From the NCBI GenBank assembly GCA_045641345.1, contig JAZUGR010000021.1, positions 1 to 64,000 of the forward strand: DNA of 64,000 nt, given 5' to 3'. The notes beneath the pieces were generated by a model. The model had not been told where the DNA came from, did no database searches, and saw nothing but the letters and a program-made list of their open reading frames with translations. The first letter of the stretch is position 1, and each line of letters opens with the position of its first letter. This document shows positions 16,592 to 26,200 of this stretch, one piece after another. The stretch comes from Cacconaster sp045641345. GTDB taxonomy: Bacteria; Bacteroidota; Bacteroidia; Bacteroidales; UBA932. Made by a program: the position numbers and the translations under genes.

Positions 16592-17302
16592 GTGAAGAGT
16601 GAAGTTGGATTTGTGTTGAAGTCTCTGGCCAATCTCATCTGGCCCGAAAGATGTGCCCTGTGCGGCAATTTCCTTGAAGAGGGAGAATCCTGTCTGTGCA
16701 GCAAGTGCCTCGGCGATCTGCCTCGGACGTGGTTCTGGTCGTGGAGCCCCAATCCGGCTGAGCGGAGGCTATGGCATCTTACCGGCATAACGAGTGCCGC
16801 CTGTCTCTATTTCTACCGCAATCAGAGCCCCTACAACATTCTGGTGCAGAGGGTCAAATACCAGGGCGACCGCAAGTTGGGTGCGTATCTGGGCCGTATG
16901 CTGGGGGATTGCCTTGCCGCAAGCGGAAGATTCGCCTCGATCCAGGCGGTTGCCTGCATTCCCCTGCATCCGTTGCGCAAATGGAGGCGGGGGTACAACC
17001 AGGCTGAAGTGGAGGCCCGCGGCATTGCCCTGGCCCTGGGCGTGCCGATGACGCCCGACTTGTTGAGGCGCAGGCGCTATACCCGCACCCAAACCAAGCT
17101 CAAGGGGAGCGCCAAGGCAAAAAACGTGGAGGGGGCTTTTATCCTCAACGAGAAGTGCGCCCGCAGCCTTACCGAGCGGGGAATCTGCCATATACTGCTT
17201 GTGGACGACGTGTTGACTTCGGGCTCGACCATCGCTGCGGCCACGGCACCCCTTATGCCGAGATTCATAATAAGCGTTGCCACGCTGGCCTTTGTGGAGT
17301 GA
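16592..17302 (+). CDS. comF: ComF-family phosphoribosyltransferase-like protein
   Basis: The 236-residue product has the N-terminal Cys4 knuckle of ComF proteins (CALCGNFLEEGESCLCSKC, residues about 21-39) and a C-terminal type I phosphoribosyltransferase domain with the PRPP loop LLVDDVLTSGST. ComF proteins assist DNA uptake or processing of internalised DNA in naturally transformable bacteria, but they are also widespread in non-competent ones. The GTG start at 16592 is nearly on top of a -7 promoter box. The in-frame GTG at 16613, giving MLKSLANLIWP, looks more like the usual ComF N-terminus and is a good alternative. It diverges from metK. Confidence 0.9.
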   Translation: MKSEVGFVLKSLANLIWPERCALCGNFLEEGESCLCSKCLGDLPRTWFWSWSPNPAERRLWHLTGITSAACLYFYRNQSPYNILVQRVKYQGDRKLGAYLGRMLGDCLAASGRFASIQAVACIPLHPLRKWRRGYNQAEVEARGIALALGVPMTPDLLRRRRYTRTQTKLKGSAKAKNVEGAFILNEKCARSLTERGICHILLVDDVLTSGSTIAAATAPLMPRFIISVATLAFVE

Positions 17303-17319
17303 AAGTTTCATCTTTTTTA

Positions 17320-17327
17320 TAACTTTG
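17320..17327 (+). promoter_or_regulatory. -7 promoter box for the BACON/C69 operon
   Basis: TAACTTTG matches TAnnTTTG and lies 18 bases before the ATG of the BACON lipoprotein. A TTTG at 17291-17294, inside the end of comF, is a possible -33 element, but the 25-base spacing is longer than usual. Confidence 0.5.
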
Positions 17328-17345
17328 CAGACAAACCGAGAAGTG

Positions 17346-17720
17346 ATGCACAGATTGCGTTTTCTTTTGATTGCCTGTCCACTGGCAGCAGCCTGCCTGA
17401 TGCAGCTGACCTCGTGTGAGCGGTATGTCCTGCCCGGGATTGTGCTGACCCCCGACACGCTCCTGTTCCAAGCCGCGACCGCCACACAGGAAAGCGTGGT
17501 CGAGGCCAACGTAAAGTGCACGCTTGAACTGTCGTCCGACGAGGGGCAACCCGACTGGGTCTCCTGCAGCGGGCTTGATTTCAAGGGATGCGGCAGCGGG
17601 ATTTTACAGGTTACAGTCACCGAAAACAAGGCAAAACACAGCCGCAAGGCGGCAATCACCATAACCAGCGAATCGCTGAGAAAACAGCTAATCATCCTCC
17701 AAAATCCTCCGACAGAATGA
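17346..17720 (+). CDS. Small lipoprotein with a single BACON-like domain
   Basis: The 124-residue product begins MHRLRFLLIACPLAAACLM and has a lipobox LTSC, so it is probably an outer-membrane-anchored lipoprotein. The rest is one immunoglobulin-like domain of the BACON type. It has the PDWVSCS segment (usual W-hydrophobic-S pattern), a central GSGILQVTVTENK strand and RKAAITITS...QLIILQ at the end. BACON domains in Bacteroidota are usually parts of larger secreted hydrolases; a stand-alone copy is unusual. An upstream in-frame ATG at 17277 was rejected because it precedes the -7 box and the signal peptide. The stop overlaps the next start (ATGA), linking it to the C69 peptidase. Confidence 0.72.
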   Translation: MHRLRFLLIACPLAAACLMQLTSCERYVLPGIVLTPDTLLFQAATATQESVVEANVKCTLELSSDEGQPDWVSCSGLDFKGCGSGILQVTVTENKAKHSRKAAITITSESLRKQLIILQNPPTE

Positions 17721-19387
17721 GCAGATTTACGAAATTCATCTTTGCGGCAGTCCTCCTTGCAGGTATGGCTGCCGGCCGTGCAGATGCCTGCACCAACATC
17801 ATAGTAACCAAAGGCGCATCGGCCGACGGCTCCTGTATCGTGAGCTATGCGGCCGACTCCCACCAGCTTTACGGGGCTCTCTATTTCCATCCCTCGGCAG
17901 ACTGGCCCACCGGCAGCACTACGGTGGTAAGGGAATGGGACAGCGGTCGGCTGCTTGGCTACATACCTCAGGTTGAGCACACTTTCCAGACTGTCGGCAA
18001 TACCAACGAGCATCAGGTTACGATTGCCGAGACCACCTTCGGAGGGAGGCACGATCTTGCCGACCCCGACGGGATGATGGATTACGGCTCCGCAATCTAC
18101 CTTACTTTGCAGAGGGCCCGCAGCGCCAGGGAAGCCATTTCAATAATCGACGGCCTGCTTCAGGAAAACGGGTATGTTTCGGAGGGCGAAACCTTCTCCA
18201 TCGCCGACAAGGACGAATGCTGGATAATGGAAATCGTGGGCAAGGGCAAGGTGGAAAAGGGTGCCGTCTGGGTGGCCATCCGCATACCCGACGGGTATAT
18301 CTGCGCTCACGCCAATCAGAGCAGAATCCATCATTTCCCCCTCAACGACCCCGACAACTGCCTCTATGCCAAGGATGTCATCTCCTTTGCCCGCAAGGCG
18401 GGATATTTTAACGGCAAGGACTCGGAATTCAGCTTCTGCGACACCTACTGTCCCGTTGATTTCAGCGGTATGAGGGCCTGCGAAGCCCGCACGTGGAGCG
18501 CATTCCGTCTCCTCGGCGGCGATGCCTTCGATGCTGACAAATATCTGGATTTCGCTATGGGCGCCAATCCGGCGAACAAAATGCCGCTTTACATCAAGCC
18601 TGCCAGAAAACTCTCCGTCCACGACGTGGCAACCGCCATGCGCGACCATTTCGAGGGTACGCCGATGGACTTTTCGCAGGACATCGGAGCAGGCCCCAGC
18701 TGCCTGCCCTACCGCTGGAGGCCGATGAATTGGACCTCGGGCGGAGAGGAATATGTCTTCGAGCGTTCGATTGCCACACAGCAGACAGGCTTCTGGTTCG
18801 TGGCCCAGTCACGCAACTGGCTGCCTGATGAAGTGGGAGCGCTGATATGGTTCGGCGTCGATGATGCCGCGACCAGCCCGCTCACTCCCATCTACGCCAA
18901 TATCACCGAAGTCCCCGGCTGCTTCGCCGAGGGCAACGGCTCACTTCTCCGTTACAGCGAAACGTCCGCATTCTGGCTTGTCAACAGAGTGGCCCATTTC
19001 GCATATCTTTTCTACGACAGGGTGGCCCCTGAAATACGCCATGCCATCGATCAATACGAAGCCGAGAGTCTGCAGATGATCCGTGACCAGGATTCGCTCC
19101 TGACCCGTCTCATGAAGGATGACAAGCCATATGCCGCCAAGGCGCGTATGACGGAATTCTGCAAGAACAGGTCGAACTATATGTTCAACGGATGGCAGGG
19201 GCTGGGCAATTATATGCTCGTAAAATATATGGACGGCAACATCAAGAAGCAGAATCCCGACGGCACTTTCAAGGACAACGGCAACGGTGTGGAAATTCCC
19301 GACAGTCCGGAACATCCAGAATTCAGGCAGCATTGGCTTGACTGCATCGCAAATGATTGCGGCGACAATATAAAAGTCAGGAAATAA
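17717..19387 (+). CDS. Secreted C69-family dipeptidase-like Ntn hydrolase
   Basis: The product is 556 residues from the ATG at 17717, which overlaps the stop of the BACON gene. After a signal peptide ending RADA the mature protein would begin at Cys25 (CTNIIVTKGASADGS), the expected N-terminal nucleophile of the C69 (PepD/U34) family. Family features include the MDYGSAIYLTLQRA stretch, the DKDECWIMEIVGKGK strand and ARTWSAFRLLGG. C69 enzymes cleave dipeptides or act as aminopeptidases. Signal peptidase cleavage alone should expose the active residue in the periplasm. It is longer than cytosolic PepD enzymes. The 135-residue exported protein follows after 10 bases. Confidence 0.9.
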   Translation: MSRFTKFIFAAVLLAGMAAGRADACTNIIVTKGASADGSCIVSYAADSHQLYGALYFHPSADWPTGSTTVVREWDSGRLLGYIPQVEHTFQTVGNTNEHQVTIAETTFGGRHDLADPDGMMDYGSAIYLTLQRARSAREAISIIDGLLQENGYVSEGETFSIADKDECWIMEIVGKGKVEKGAVWVAIRIPDGYICAHANQSRIHHFPLNDPDNCLYAKDVISFARKAGYFNGKDSEFSFCDTYCPVDFSGMRACEARTWSAFRLLGGDAFDADKYLDFAMGANPANKMPLYIKPARKLSVHDVATAMRDHFEGTPMDFSQDIGAGPSCLPYRWRPMNWTSGGEEYVFERSIATQQTGFWFVAQSRNWLPDEVGALIWFGVDDAATSPLTPIYANITEVPGCFAEGNGSLLRYSETSAFWLVNRVAHFAYLFYDRVAPEIRHAIDQYEAESLQMIRDQDSLLTRLMKDDKPYAAKARMTEFCKNRSNYMFNGWQGLGNYMLVKYMDGNIKKQNPDGTFKDNGNGVEIPDSPEHPEFRQHWLDCIANDCGDNIKVRK

Positions 19388-19397
19388 GGGTCCGGCT

Positions 19398-19805
19398 ATG
19401 CGAAGATATTTGTTCATAACCGTTGCACTGCTTGCCTCAGGCGGCGTTGCGACGGCCCAGAATCAACAGGAAAAGCCCACGACCCTGCGCGACATCGCCG
19501 AAAAGGCGGCTGATGAACTCGCAACCACGCTTGAGCTTGACGATTATCAGATATTCCGGGTCGATTCCACTTTCCTGCACGACTATACGGCCATGTCGAA
19601 GGAGCTGGAGCAGATCAAACGCTCGGGAGCGACGAATCACGAACTGTACGTGAGGGCAACCGACAAATGGGGTAATACAATCGACTCCACGTTCCGGTGT
19701 CTGTTTACCGAAGAGCAGTGGACCAAATATCTGAAAACCGATTTCGGCCGTGAAAAGCGCTCGCGCGACAAGCGTATGGCAAAGAGGGAGAAAGAAGGCA
19801 AATAG
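19398..19805 (+). CDS. Small exported protein of unknown function
   Basis: The 135-residue product has a signal peptide (MRRYLFITVALLASGGVATA, cleavage before QNQQ) and a charged, mainly helical body. It resembles in outline the Spy/CpxP-like or Bacteroidota small periplasmic proteins. It includes a TLELDDYQIFRVDSTFLHDYTAM segment, a central KWGNTIDSTFRCLFTEEQWTKYL and a very basic end (REKRSRDKRMAKREK). I do not recognise a named family with certainty. It follows the C69 peptidase by 10 bases, so the two and the BACON lipoprotein probably form one operon. It may chaperone or accompany the peptidase, but that is a guess from position. Confidence 0.75.
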   Translation: MRRYLFITVALLASGGVATAQNQQEKPTTLRDIAEKAADELATTLELDDYQIFRVDSTFLHDYTAMSKELEQIKRSGATNHELYVRATDKWGNTIDSTFRCLFTEEQWTKYLKTDFGREKRSRDKRMAKREKEGK

Positions 19806-19830
19806 TCCCCGCTCCCATCGGTGATTCATA

Positions 19831-22341
19831 TTACAGTTCCACTACGGTGATGCCGGCTCCGCCGAGTTCGAGGGCCTCGTCGCGGAACGAGGTGACTCCC
19901 GGAACGGTCTTCAGATACTTGCGGGTTTCCTCCCTGAGCACGCCGTTGCCCTTGCCGTGCAGAATCTTCACCTGCCCCATTCCGAGCATCAGTGCATCGT
20001 CGATGAACCTCATCACGATTTCCATGGCATCGACGAGCCTTTCGCCGCGTATGTCGATGCTGGGAGAGAAATTGAGCCTCCGCTGCGACAGGTCGGACGA
20101 TGTGACGCTCCTCACCGGGGGGCGTTCGATCCGCAGCCGGTCGTGATACTGCGTGCCGGAAATGTGCTCCACCTTGTCGGGCGTAAGGCGCGAGGTGATA
20201 TTGCCCACCGAAACATATACGTATTTGCCGCTGATGCGGGTTATTTCCCCCACGATGTCGTTTTCCTTGATGCGTACCTTCGACCCGGGAGCAAGCGGGA
20301 TTTCCTGCTGGGGCAGGGAGTCCTTTATGGCCGATGCCGCTGCGGCCTGAAGTTCGCCGCGCTGGATCTTGCGCTGTTTCTCCCTCTCCTTGCGGGCGAG
20401 GATCGAGGCCATCTTCTCTTCGATGCGGCGGTCGTTTTCGGAAAGGATGCCTGCGTCGAGCGACTCCTTGAATGAAGCCATCTCACGGCGGATGATGCGG
20501 GTCTTTTCCTTGTCGGCCTGCGCCTCGCGGATGCCGCGGATGGTGTTTTCGACCTGCTTGTTGGCCTGCTCCACAATCTCCTTCGCTTCGCGGCGGGCCT
20601 CGTCGAGTATCTCCTTCTTGAGGTCCTTGACCTGGGAAAGCTCCTTCTGGTACTTGTCGGTCAGACCTTCGAGGGTTCTGTCGGTGGCCTTGATGCGGGC
20701 CAGCTTCTCGTCGAGCGCCTTACGGTTGCGGGCGATGCGGCGCAGATTCCTTTCGATATCCACGTATTCCCGGCCGCTCCGCTCTTCGGCATCCTTCACT
20801 ATTGTTTCAGGGAGCCCTATCTTGCGGGCCATCTCGAATGCGAACGAGTTGCCGGGAAGCCCCACTTCGAGCTTGAACATCGGCTTTATGGCCGCAGCGT
20901 CGAAAAGCATTGCCCCGTTCACCACACCGGTGCTCGAAGAGGCATACATCTTGAGGTTGGTGTAGTGGGTCGTTATCACCCCGTATGAGCCGCGGCGGTC
21001 CAGCTCGGCGAGGACGGCCTCCGCTATGGCGCCTCCTGCGGCCGGCTCGGTGCCGCTTCCGAATTCATCTATCAGCACGAGGGAGGATGCGGTGGCCCCC
21101 TCGAGAATCCTGCGCATATTGCCGAGATGGGAACTGTATGTGCTCAGGTCGTTCTCGATTGACTGGTTGTCGCCTATGTCTATGAAGATGTTGTCGAAGA
21201 CGGGGAACTCCGATATCTCGGAGGTGGGCACGAGCATTCCCCATTGGAACATATATTGCAGAAGACCTACCGTTTTGAGACACACCGACTTGCCTCCGGC
21301 ATTCGGACCCGATATGAGCAGAATGTGCTTGCTTCTGGTGAGTGTGAGCGACAGCGGTACTATCTCCTTGTGCTCCCTGCGCAGCGATGCTTCGAGAAGG
21401 GGGTGGCGCGCTTTGCGCAATGACAGTTCCCCGCCCTCGGCGAGGATGGGCATTCCGGCAATCATATCAACCGCAACCATCGCCTTTGCGTGGATGAAAT
21501 CTATTTCACCCATAAAATCGGATGCCTCGAGGAGTTCCGGTACGTAGGGCCGCAGGAACTCCGTAAATTCAAACAGGATGCGCTGCACTTCCCTCTGCTC
21601 CTCGAACTGCAGGCGGCGCAATTCGCTTTCGAGAGCAACAATCTCGACGGGTTCGATGAATACCGTTTTGCCGCTTGATGATTCGTCGTACACGAATCCC
21701 TGTATCCGCTTCTTGTTGGCTGCCGCAACCGGAATGAGAGTGCGTCCGTCGCGCACCGCCACGGCAGTGTCGTCGCCGACTATGCCTTCGGCCCGGGCCT
21801 CCTTCAGGATGGAAGCGATGCGTCTTGCCACAGCGCTCTGCTTGTCCCTCAGCTCTTTGCGCAGTGCCATCAGGGCGGGGGAGGCGCTGTCTTTCATCTC
21901 TCCCGTTTTGTCGACGAGTGCGTTTATCCGCCTGCCCACTTCGGGGAAATAGGCCACCGGCTCGGCCAGCGCACGCAGATTGGGGTAGAGGTCATCCTTG
22001 CTCTCGTGGAAGAAGAGCAGTATCCTGCGCAGCGTTTCGAGCGACAGTCGCAGGGCGGCCATCGATGCGAGGCTTATGCAGGCCCCTTCGGCCGTAAGCG
22101 GGGCGAGATACTTTCGGCTGTCGTCGTATCCCGACGTGGGGAAGCTGTCTTCGAAAAGGCAGATGGTGCGCATTTCGTCGGTAAGACGGAGCCTCGAAAG
22201 AATCTCCTCACCGCAGATGGATATCTCCTCCGCTTCGCTTCGACGGCGGGCATAATCCGACATACACCGTGCGCCGACAAGCGCACGCACCCTGTCAAAT
22301 CCCGTTTTGGCCTCGATACCTGATCGCCCCTCTTCCATCAT
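19831..22341 (-). CDS. mutS2: MutS2 family DNA mismatch-like/ribosome-rescue ATPase with Smr domain
   Basis: The 836-residue product is MutS2, which acts on recombination intermediates and, in Bacillus, splits collided ribosomes. It has a MutS-type core and helical lever, the Walker A LISGPNAGGKS, the Walker B region SLVLIDEFGSGTEP, and a long charged coiled coil. A KOW-like linker follows (APGSKVRIKENDIVGEI), and the C-terminal Smr endonuclease domain carries HGKGNGVLR. The chosen ATG at 22341 overlaps the cdaA stop (ATGA); a second ATG follows at 22338. A much longer open frame exists upstream but is antisense-type shadow of cdaA. It is translationally coupled to cdaA. Confidence 0.95.
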   Translation of the reverse strand: MMEEGRSGIEAKTGFDRVRALVGARCMSDYARRRSEAEEISICGEEILSRLRLTDEMRTICLFEDSFPTSGYDDSRKYLAPLTAEGACISLASMAALRLSLETLRRILLFFHESKDDLYPNLRALAEPVAYFPEVGRRINALVDKTGEMKDSASPALMALRKELRDKQSAVARRIASILKEARAEGIVGDDTAVAVRDGRTLIPVAAANKKRIQGFVYDESSSGKTVFIEPVEIVALESELRRLQFEEQREVQRILFEFTEFLRPYVPELLEASDFMGEIDFIHAKAMVAVDMIAGMPILAEGGELSLRKARHPLLEASLRREHKEIVPLSLTLTRSKHILLISGPNAGGKSVCLKTVGLLQYMFQWGMLVPTSEISEFPVFDNIFIDIGDNQSIENDLSTYSSHLGNMRRILEGATASSLVLIDEFGSGTEPAAGGAIAEAVLAELDRRGSYGVITTHYTNLKMYASSSTGVVNGAMLFDAAAIKPMFKLEVGLPGNSFAFEMARKIGLPETIVKDAEERSGREYVDIERNLRRIARNRKALDEKLARIKATDRTLEGLTDKYQKELSQVKDLKKEILDEARREAKEIVEQANKQVENTIRGIREAQADKEKTRIIRREMASFKESLDAGILSENDRRIEEKMASILARKEREKQRKIQRGELQAAAASAIKDSLPQQEIPLAPGSKVRIKENDIVGEITRISGKYVYVSVGNITSRLTPDKVEHISGTQYHDRLRIERPPVRSVTSSDLSQRRLNFSPSIDIRGERLVDAMEIVMRFIDDALMLGMGQVKILHGKGNGVLREETRKYLKTVPGVTSFRDEALELGGAGITVVEL

Positions 22342-23144
22342 TCCCCCTCCGAAGAGCCGCCGTATGAATTTTCGATGGCGAGCCTGAGTTCGTTGATGTT
22401 CTGCAGATGGGTCATCCTGCCTTTGGAGACGAAGGATATCCCTCCGGTTTCCTCCGACACCACTATCACCGTGGCATCGGATACTTCGGTGATGCCCACC
22501 GAGGCCCTGTGGCGCATTCCGTATTGCGGGGGGATGTCGCGGCTCGACGACATGGGCAGAGTGCAGCGTGCCGCCAGAATGCGGTCGGATGTCATTATCA
22601 TGGCTCCGTCGTGAAGCGGCGTATTCTTGAAAAAGATGTTCTCGATGAGCCTCCGGTGTACCAGGCCGTCGATGGGGTCGCCGGTAACTATGTATTTGTC
22701 GAGCGGGTCGCCGTGGGCCATTACGATGAGAGCCCCGGTGCGGCTTTCCGACATATGGGCGCAGGCCGCCGTGATCTCTTCGAGAACCTGCGGGGTTATC
22801 CCTTCCTGCCGGTTGCGTGTGCCGGCCAGGATGCGGGCGATGATCCCCGGCTTGGACGCCGCTCTGACGCGGGATCCGATGCTGAAGAGAAAACTCCGTA
22901 TTTCCTGCTGGAAGATCACTATCAGCGCGATTACTCCCACTCCGAGAATCTGCCCCATTATGAATGAGAGCAGCTTCATGTCGAGGGCCCGAACGATGAG
23001 CCACACCACATAGATGACGAGGATTCCGGCAAGGATTCCGGTGGCCTTGGTCACCCTGAAGAGCCGTATGATTTCGAATATCAGGAGGCCTACCAGGACG
23101 ATGTCGAGAATGTCGATGAAAGATATGTTTATGAAGTCCATCAT
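22338..23144 (-). CDS. cdaA: Diadenylate cyclase CdaA
   Basis: The 268-residue product is the membrane-bound diadenylate cyclase that makes c-di-AMP. Three N-terminal helices (about 6-90) are followed by the DAC domain with its DGA motif (LHDGAMIM) and RHRAS motif (YGMRHRASVGI), both needed for ATP binding and catalysis. The open frame extends to 23195, but a -7 box at 23151-23158 lies inside that extension. The real start is therefore the ATG at 23144 or 23141 (MMDFINISF). That leaves almost no 5' leader. mutS2 follows with an ATGA overlap. In Bacteroidota c-di-AMP is linked to osmotic and envelope control. Confidence 0.95.
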   Translation of the reverse strand: MMDFINISFIDILDIVLVGLLIFEIIRLFRVTKATGILAGILVIYVVWLIVRALDMKLLSFIMGQILGVGVIALIVIFQQEIRSFLFSIGSRVRAASKPGIIARILAGTRNRQEGITPQVLEEITAACAHMSESRTGALIVMAHGDPLDKYIVTGDPIDGLVHRRLIENIFFKNTPLHDGAMIMTSDRILAARCTLPMSSSRDIPPQYGMRHRASVGITEVSDATVIVVSEETGGISFVSKGRMTHLQNINELRLAIENSYGGSSEGE

Positions 23145-23146
23145 AT

Positions 23147-23178
23147 TTTGCAAAGTTAATAAATATAGATTATCTTTG
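23147..23178 (+). promoter_or_regulatory. Promoter of the TonB receptor gene (-33/-7)
   Basis: TTTG at 23147-23150, a 20-base spacer and TATCTTTG at 23171-23178 match the Bacteroidota consensus fully. Transcription would start about 23183, leaving a leader of roughly 38 bases to the ATG at 23222. The -33 element touches the -7 box of the divergent cdaA promoter. Confidence 0.8.
23151..23158 (-). promoter_or_regulatory. -7 promoter box of cdaA
   Basis: The minus strand reads TAACTTTG, 6 bases before the ATG at 23144. Transcription would begin at about 23146, making the cdaA mRNA practically leaderless. No -33 TTTG was found at the usual distance. Confidence 0.6.
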
Positions 23179-23221
23179 CGTGCGTAAAAAATCACACTTT
23201 TCTTACTAAACTTTCATTTTT

Positions 23222-26200
23222 ATGAAACAAACAATCAAGCTTTTTGCTTTGGCTGCTCTCGGATTGTTTGTCAGCTTCGCTGTTTCAGCACAGGTGACAA
23301 CTTCATCCGTCAGTGGTAAAATCTCTGATGCACAGGGCCCTGTAGTAGGCGCTGCTGTCATCGCGACACACACTCCTTCGGGTACACAGTACTACACTGT
23401 TACCGACAACAACGGTCAGTATCGCATCAACAGCATCGTCCCCGGCGGTCCTTACACCATCCAGATCGAGATGCTCGGCTACCAGAAGCTTTCCGTCACC
23501 GAGATTTATGCACCTCTGGCAGAAACCCTCGTTGCCGATGCAACTCTCAAGGAAGAGGCTATCGGCCTTGATGCCGCTACCGTAGTGGCAGATGCAAGCG
23601 AATCAGGTATGAACATCCGCCGCAGCGGTGCTTCAACCACCATCAGCGAGCGTACCAAAGACAATATGCCTTCCGTAAGCCGTTCGATGAACGACATTAT
23701 GGCGCTCACTCCGCAGTCGTCTTCAACCACCAGCGGTTTCGCCGTAGGTGGCGGTAACTACCGCGGATCAACCGTAACGGTCGACGGTGCAGCTTTCAAC
23801 AACGCATTCGGTATCGGCCAGAACCTCCCTGCAGGCGGTACTCCTATCTCCCTCGATGCTCTCGAGCAGATAAGCATCAACGTCACTCCTTTCGACGTGC
23901 GTCAGAGCGGTTTCCAGGGCGGTGCAATCAACGCCGTTACCAAGAGCGGTAGCAACGAGTGGCACGCTTCGGTATATGATTATTACACCAGCGGCGGTCT
24001 CCGCGGCTACAAGGCAGACGGTGCGGAAGTCGCTTTTGCTCCTTCACTCAACAACACCCTCGGTTTCACCCTCGGTGGTCCTATCGTGAAGAACAAACTC
24101 TTCTTCTTCGTCAACTTCGAATATGCATGGGACAAGGTTCCCGGTTCATCCAAGGTTGCCCGCGAAACAGGCGCTGAGGAGTGGGGCGGCAACAGCAAGT
24201 ACAACCGTCCTACCGTCGCTGCTCTCGAAGACATCAAGCAGTTCCTGAGCGAAAACTGCAACGGATACAATCCCGGCCGTTATCAGGGCTATGACCTCAG
24301 CACCCCTGACTACAAGATACTTGCCCGTATTGACTGGAACATCAGCAAATACAACAAATTCAATATCCGTTTCAGCAACACGCACACATCCTATTCCAAT
24401 CCTCCCTCTTCTTCGATGTCCCCTATCGGAGGTACCAACAGCGTATTCACTATGCCCAACGGTACGCAGTACAAATGGAACAGGTACTCTGCAGGCCGTC
24501 AGTCCGACTACACGATGCCTTTCGAGTCGGCCCGCTACGGTCAGGACCAGAGCTTCATGTCTCTCGCTGCCGAACTGAACACCCGCTTCAGGAGCGGCAA
24601 GGGCACCAATACCGCCCGCGTTGCATGGTCACATCAGTATGAGCCCCGTTCGTACACAGGCGGTTACTTCCCCACAATCGACATCATGAGCACCGAGGAT
24701 GTAACGGGTACGGACAATACCGCAGCATACACTTCAATCGGTCCCGACCCCTTCACTTTCGGCAACCTTCGTGACGTACAGACCATCATCGCAACCGATG
24801 AGGTTACCTTCAACGTAGGCAAGCACAACCTCCTGGCAGGTCTCCAGTATGAGTGGAACCGCACCAAGAACGGTTATATGCAGGGCGGTGCAGGTTGGTT
24901 CATCTATGATTCCATCGACACCTTCAAGAAGGATGTTACGAACCCTGACGAATCTTCTCTTCCTATGGCGTTCATGATCACTCACGCCAACGTTGACGAT
25001 CCTACCCAGCAGGTATTCCCCGCATTCGACTACGCTCAGTATTCGGCATACGTTCAGGATGAAATTTCATTCAGCGACAACTTCAAGATGACTGCCGGTA
25101 TCCGTTTCGAAGTTCCCGAAATCACCATCCCTACCGACAACAACAACAAGGCTTTCGCAGCAATTGCCAGCAATCCTGACAATGCCGGCACTTCGTTCGC
25201 TGGCCTGAGCACTGCCGACGTTCCCCAGCCGCGTCTTACGGTATCTCCCCGTATCGGCTTCAACTGGGACGTTGCAGGTAACCGCAAGTTCATCATCCGC
25301 GGTGGTACAGGTATGTACACCGGCCGTATTCCTTTCGTATGGCTCGTATCGGCAATCGGCAACGACAACTGCCTCCAGTACCAGTACATCGCCAACGACA
25401 AGAACCCTCAGAACCCCAAGGTTCACTTCAATACCGACCGCTCTGAAATCATCAACAGCGTTTGGAACGGCACATGGCAGAAGCAGGATCTGGCAGCTCC
25501 TACCGCAGGTACCATTCTCGACAAGAACCTCCGTATGCCTTCGAGCTGGAAGAGCTCCCTCGCATTCGATGCAAATCTTCCCGGCGGTGTAAAGGCTACC
25601 CTGGAGGGCACTTACAGCTACAACTTCGCAGAGGTTTATGCAACGCCTCTCGGCTATGCCAAGACCGGCTCGATCCGTCTTCCCGGCGAACCTGAAGCCC
25701 GCGAAGTGTGGACTGCAGAAACCCTCGCCGATGGAGCCAAGGCTGGCGGATACTACGCAACCAACATCAACGGCAACAACGGTTACTATTATTCGATCAC
25801 CGTTCAGCTCTCCAAGAGCTTCAAGAACGGTCTCGACCTCATGGCTGCCTACACCAATGCACGCGGCATGAGCGTAACCGACGGTAACGGCGACCAGATT
25901 TCCGAATTCGCCAACACCTACGCAAAGAACGGCAGCTCTTCTCCTGAACTCGGCTACTCCAACTATGTTGCTCCTAACCGTGTGATTGCCAACGCAAGCT
26001 GGACAATCGACGAGGGCAAGTACACTGCCACCAAGCTCAGCGCATTCTACGAGGGCTACAACCTCGGCTACATCAGCAGCTACTCATATTCAAGGGTATC
26101 TTACCTTATGAACAACGTCAGCGGCGGAACCGGTGCATCGCAGATGATTTACATCCCTACGGAGATGGAACTTAGCCAGATGCCTTTCGTGGATGAAGCC

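Noticed and set aside
22342..23004. N-terminal extension of MutS2 (frame begins at 23004)
   Set aside because: It overlaps cdaA in another frame, and the family-like start overlaps the cdaA stop.
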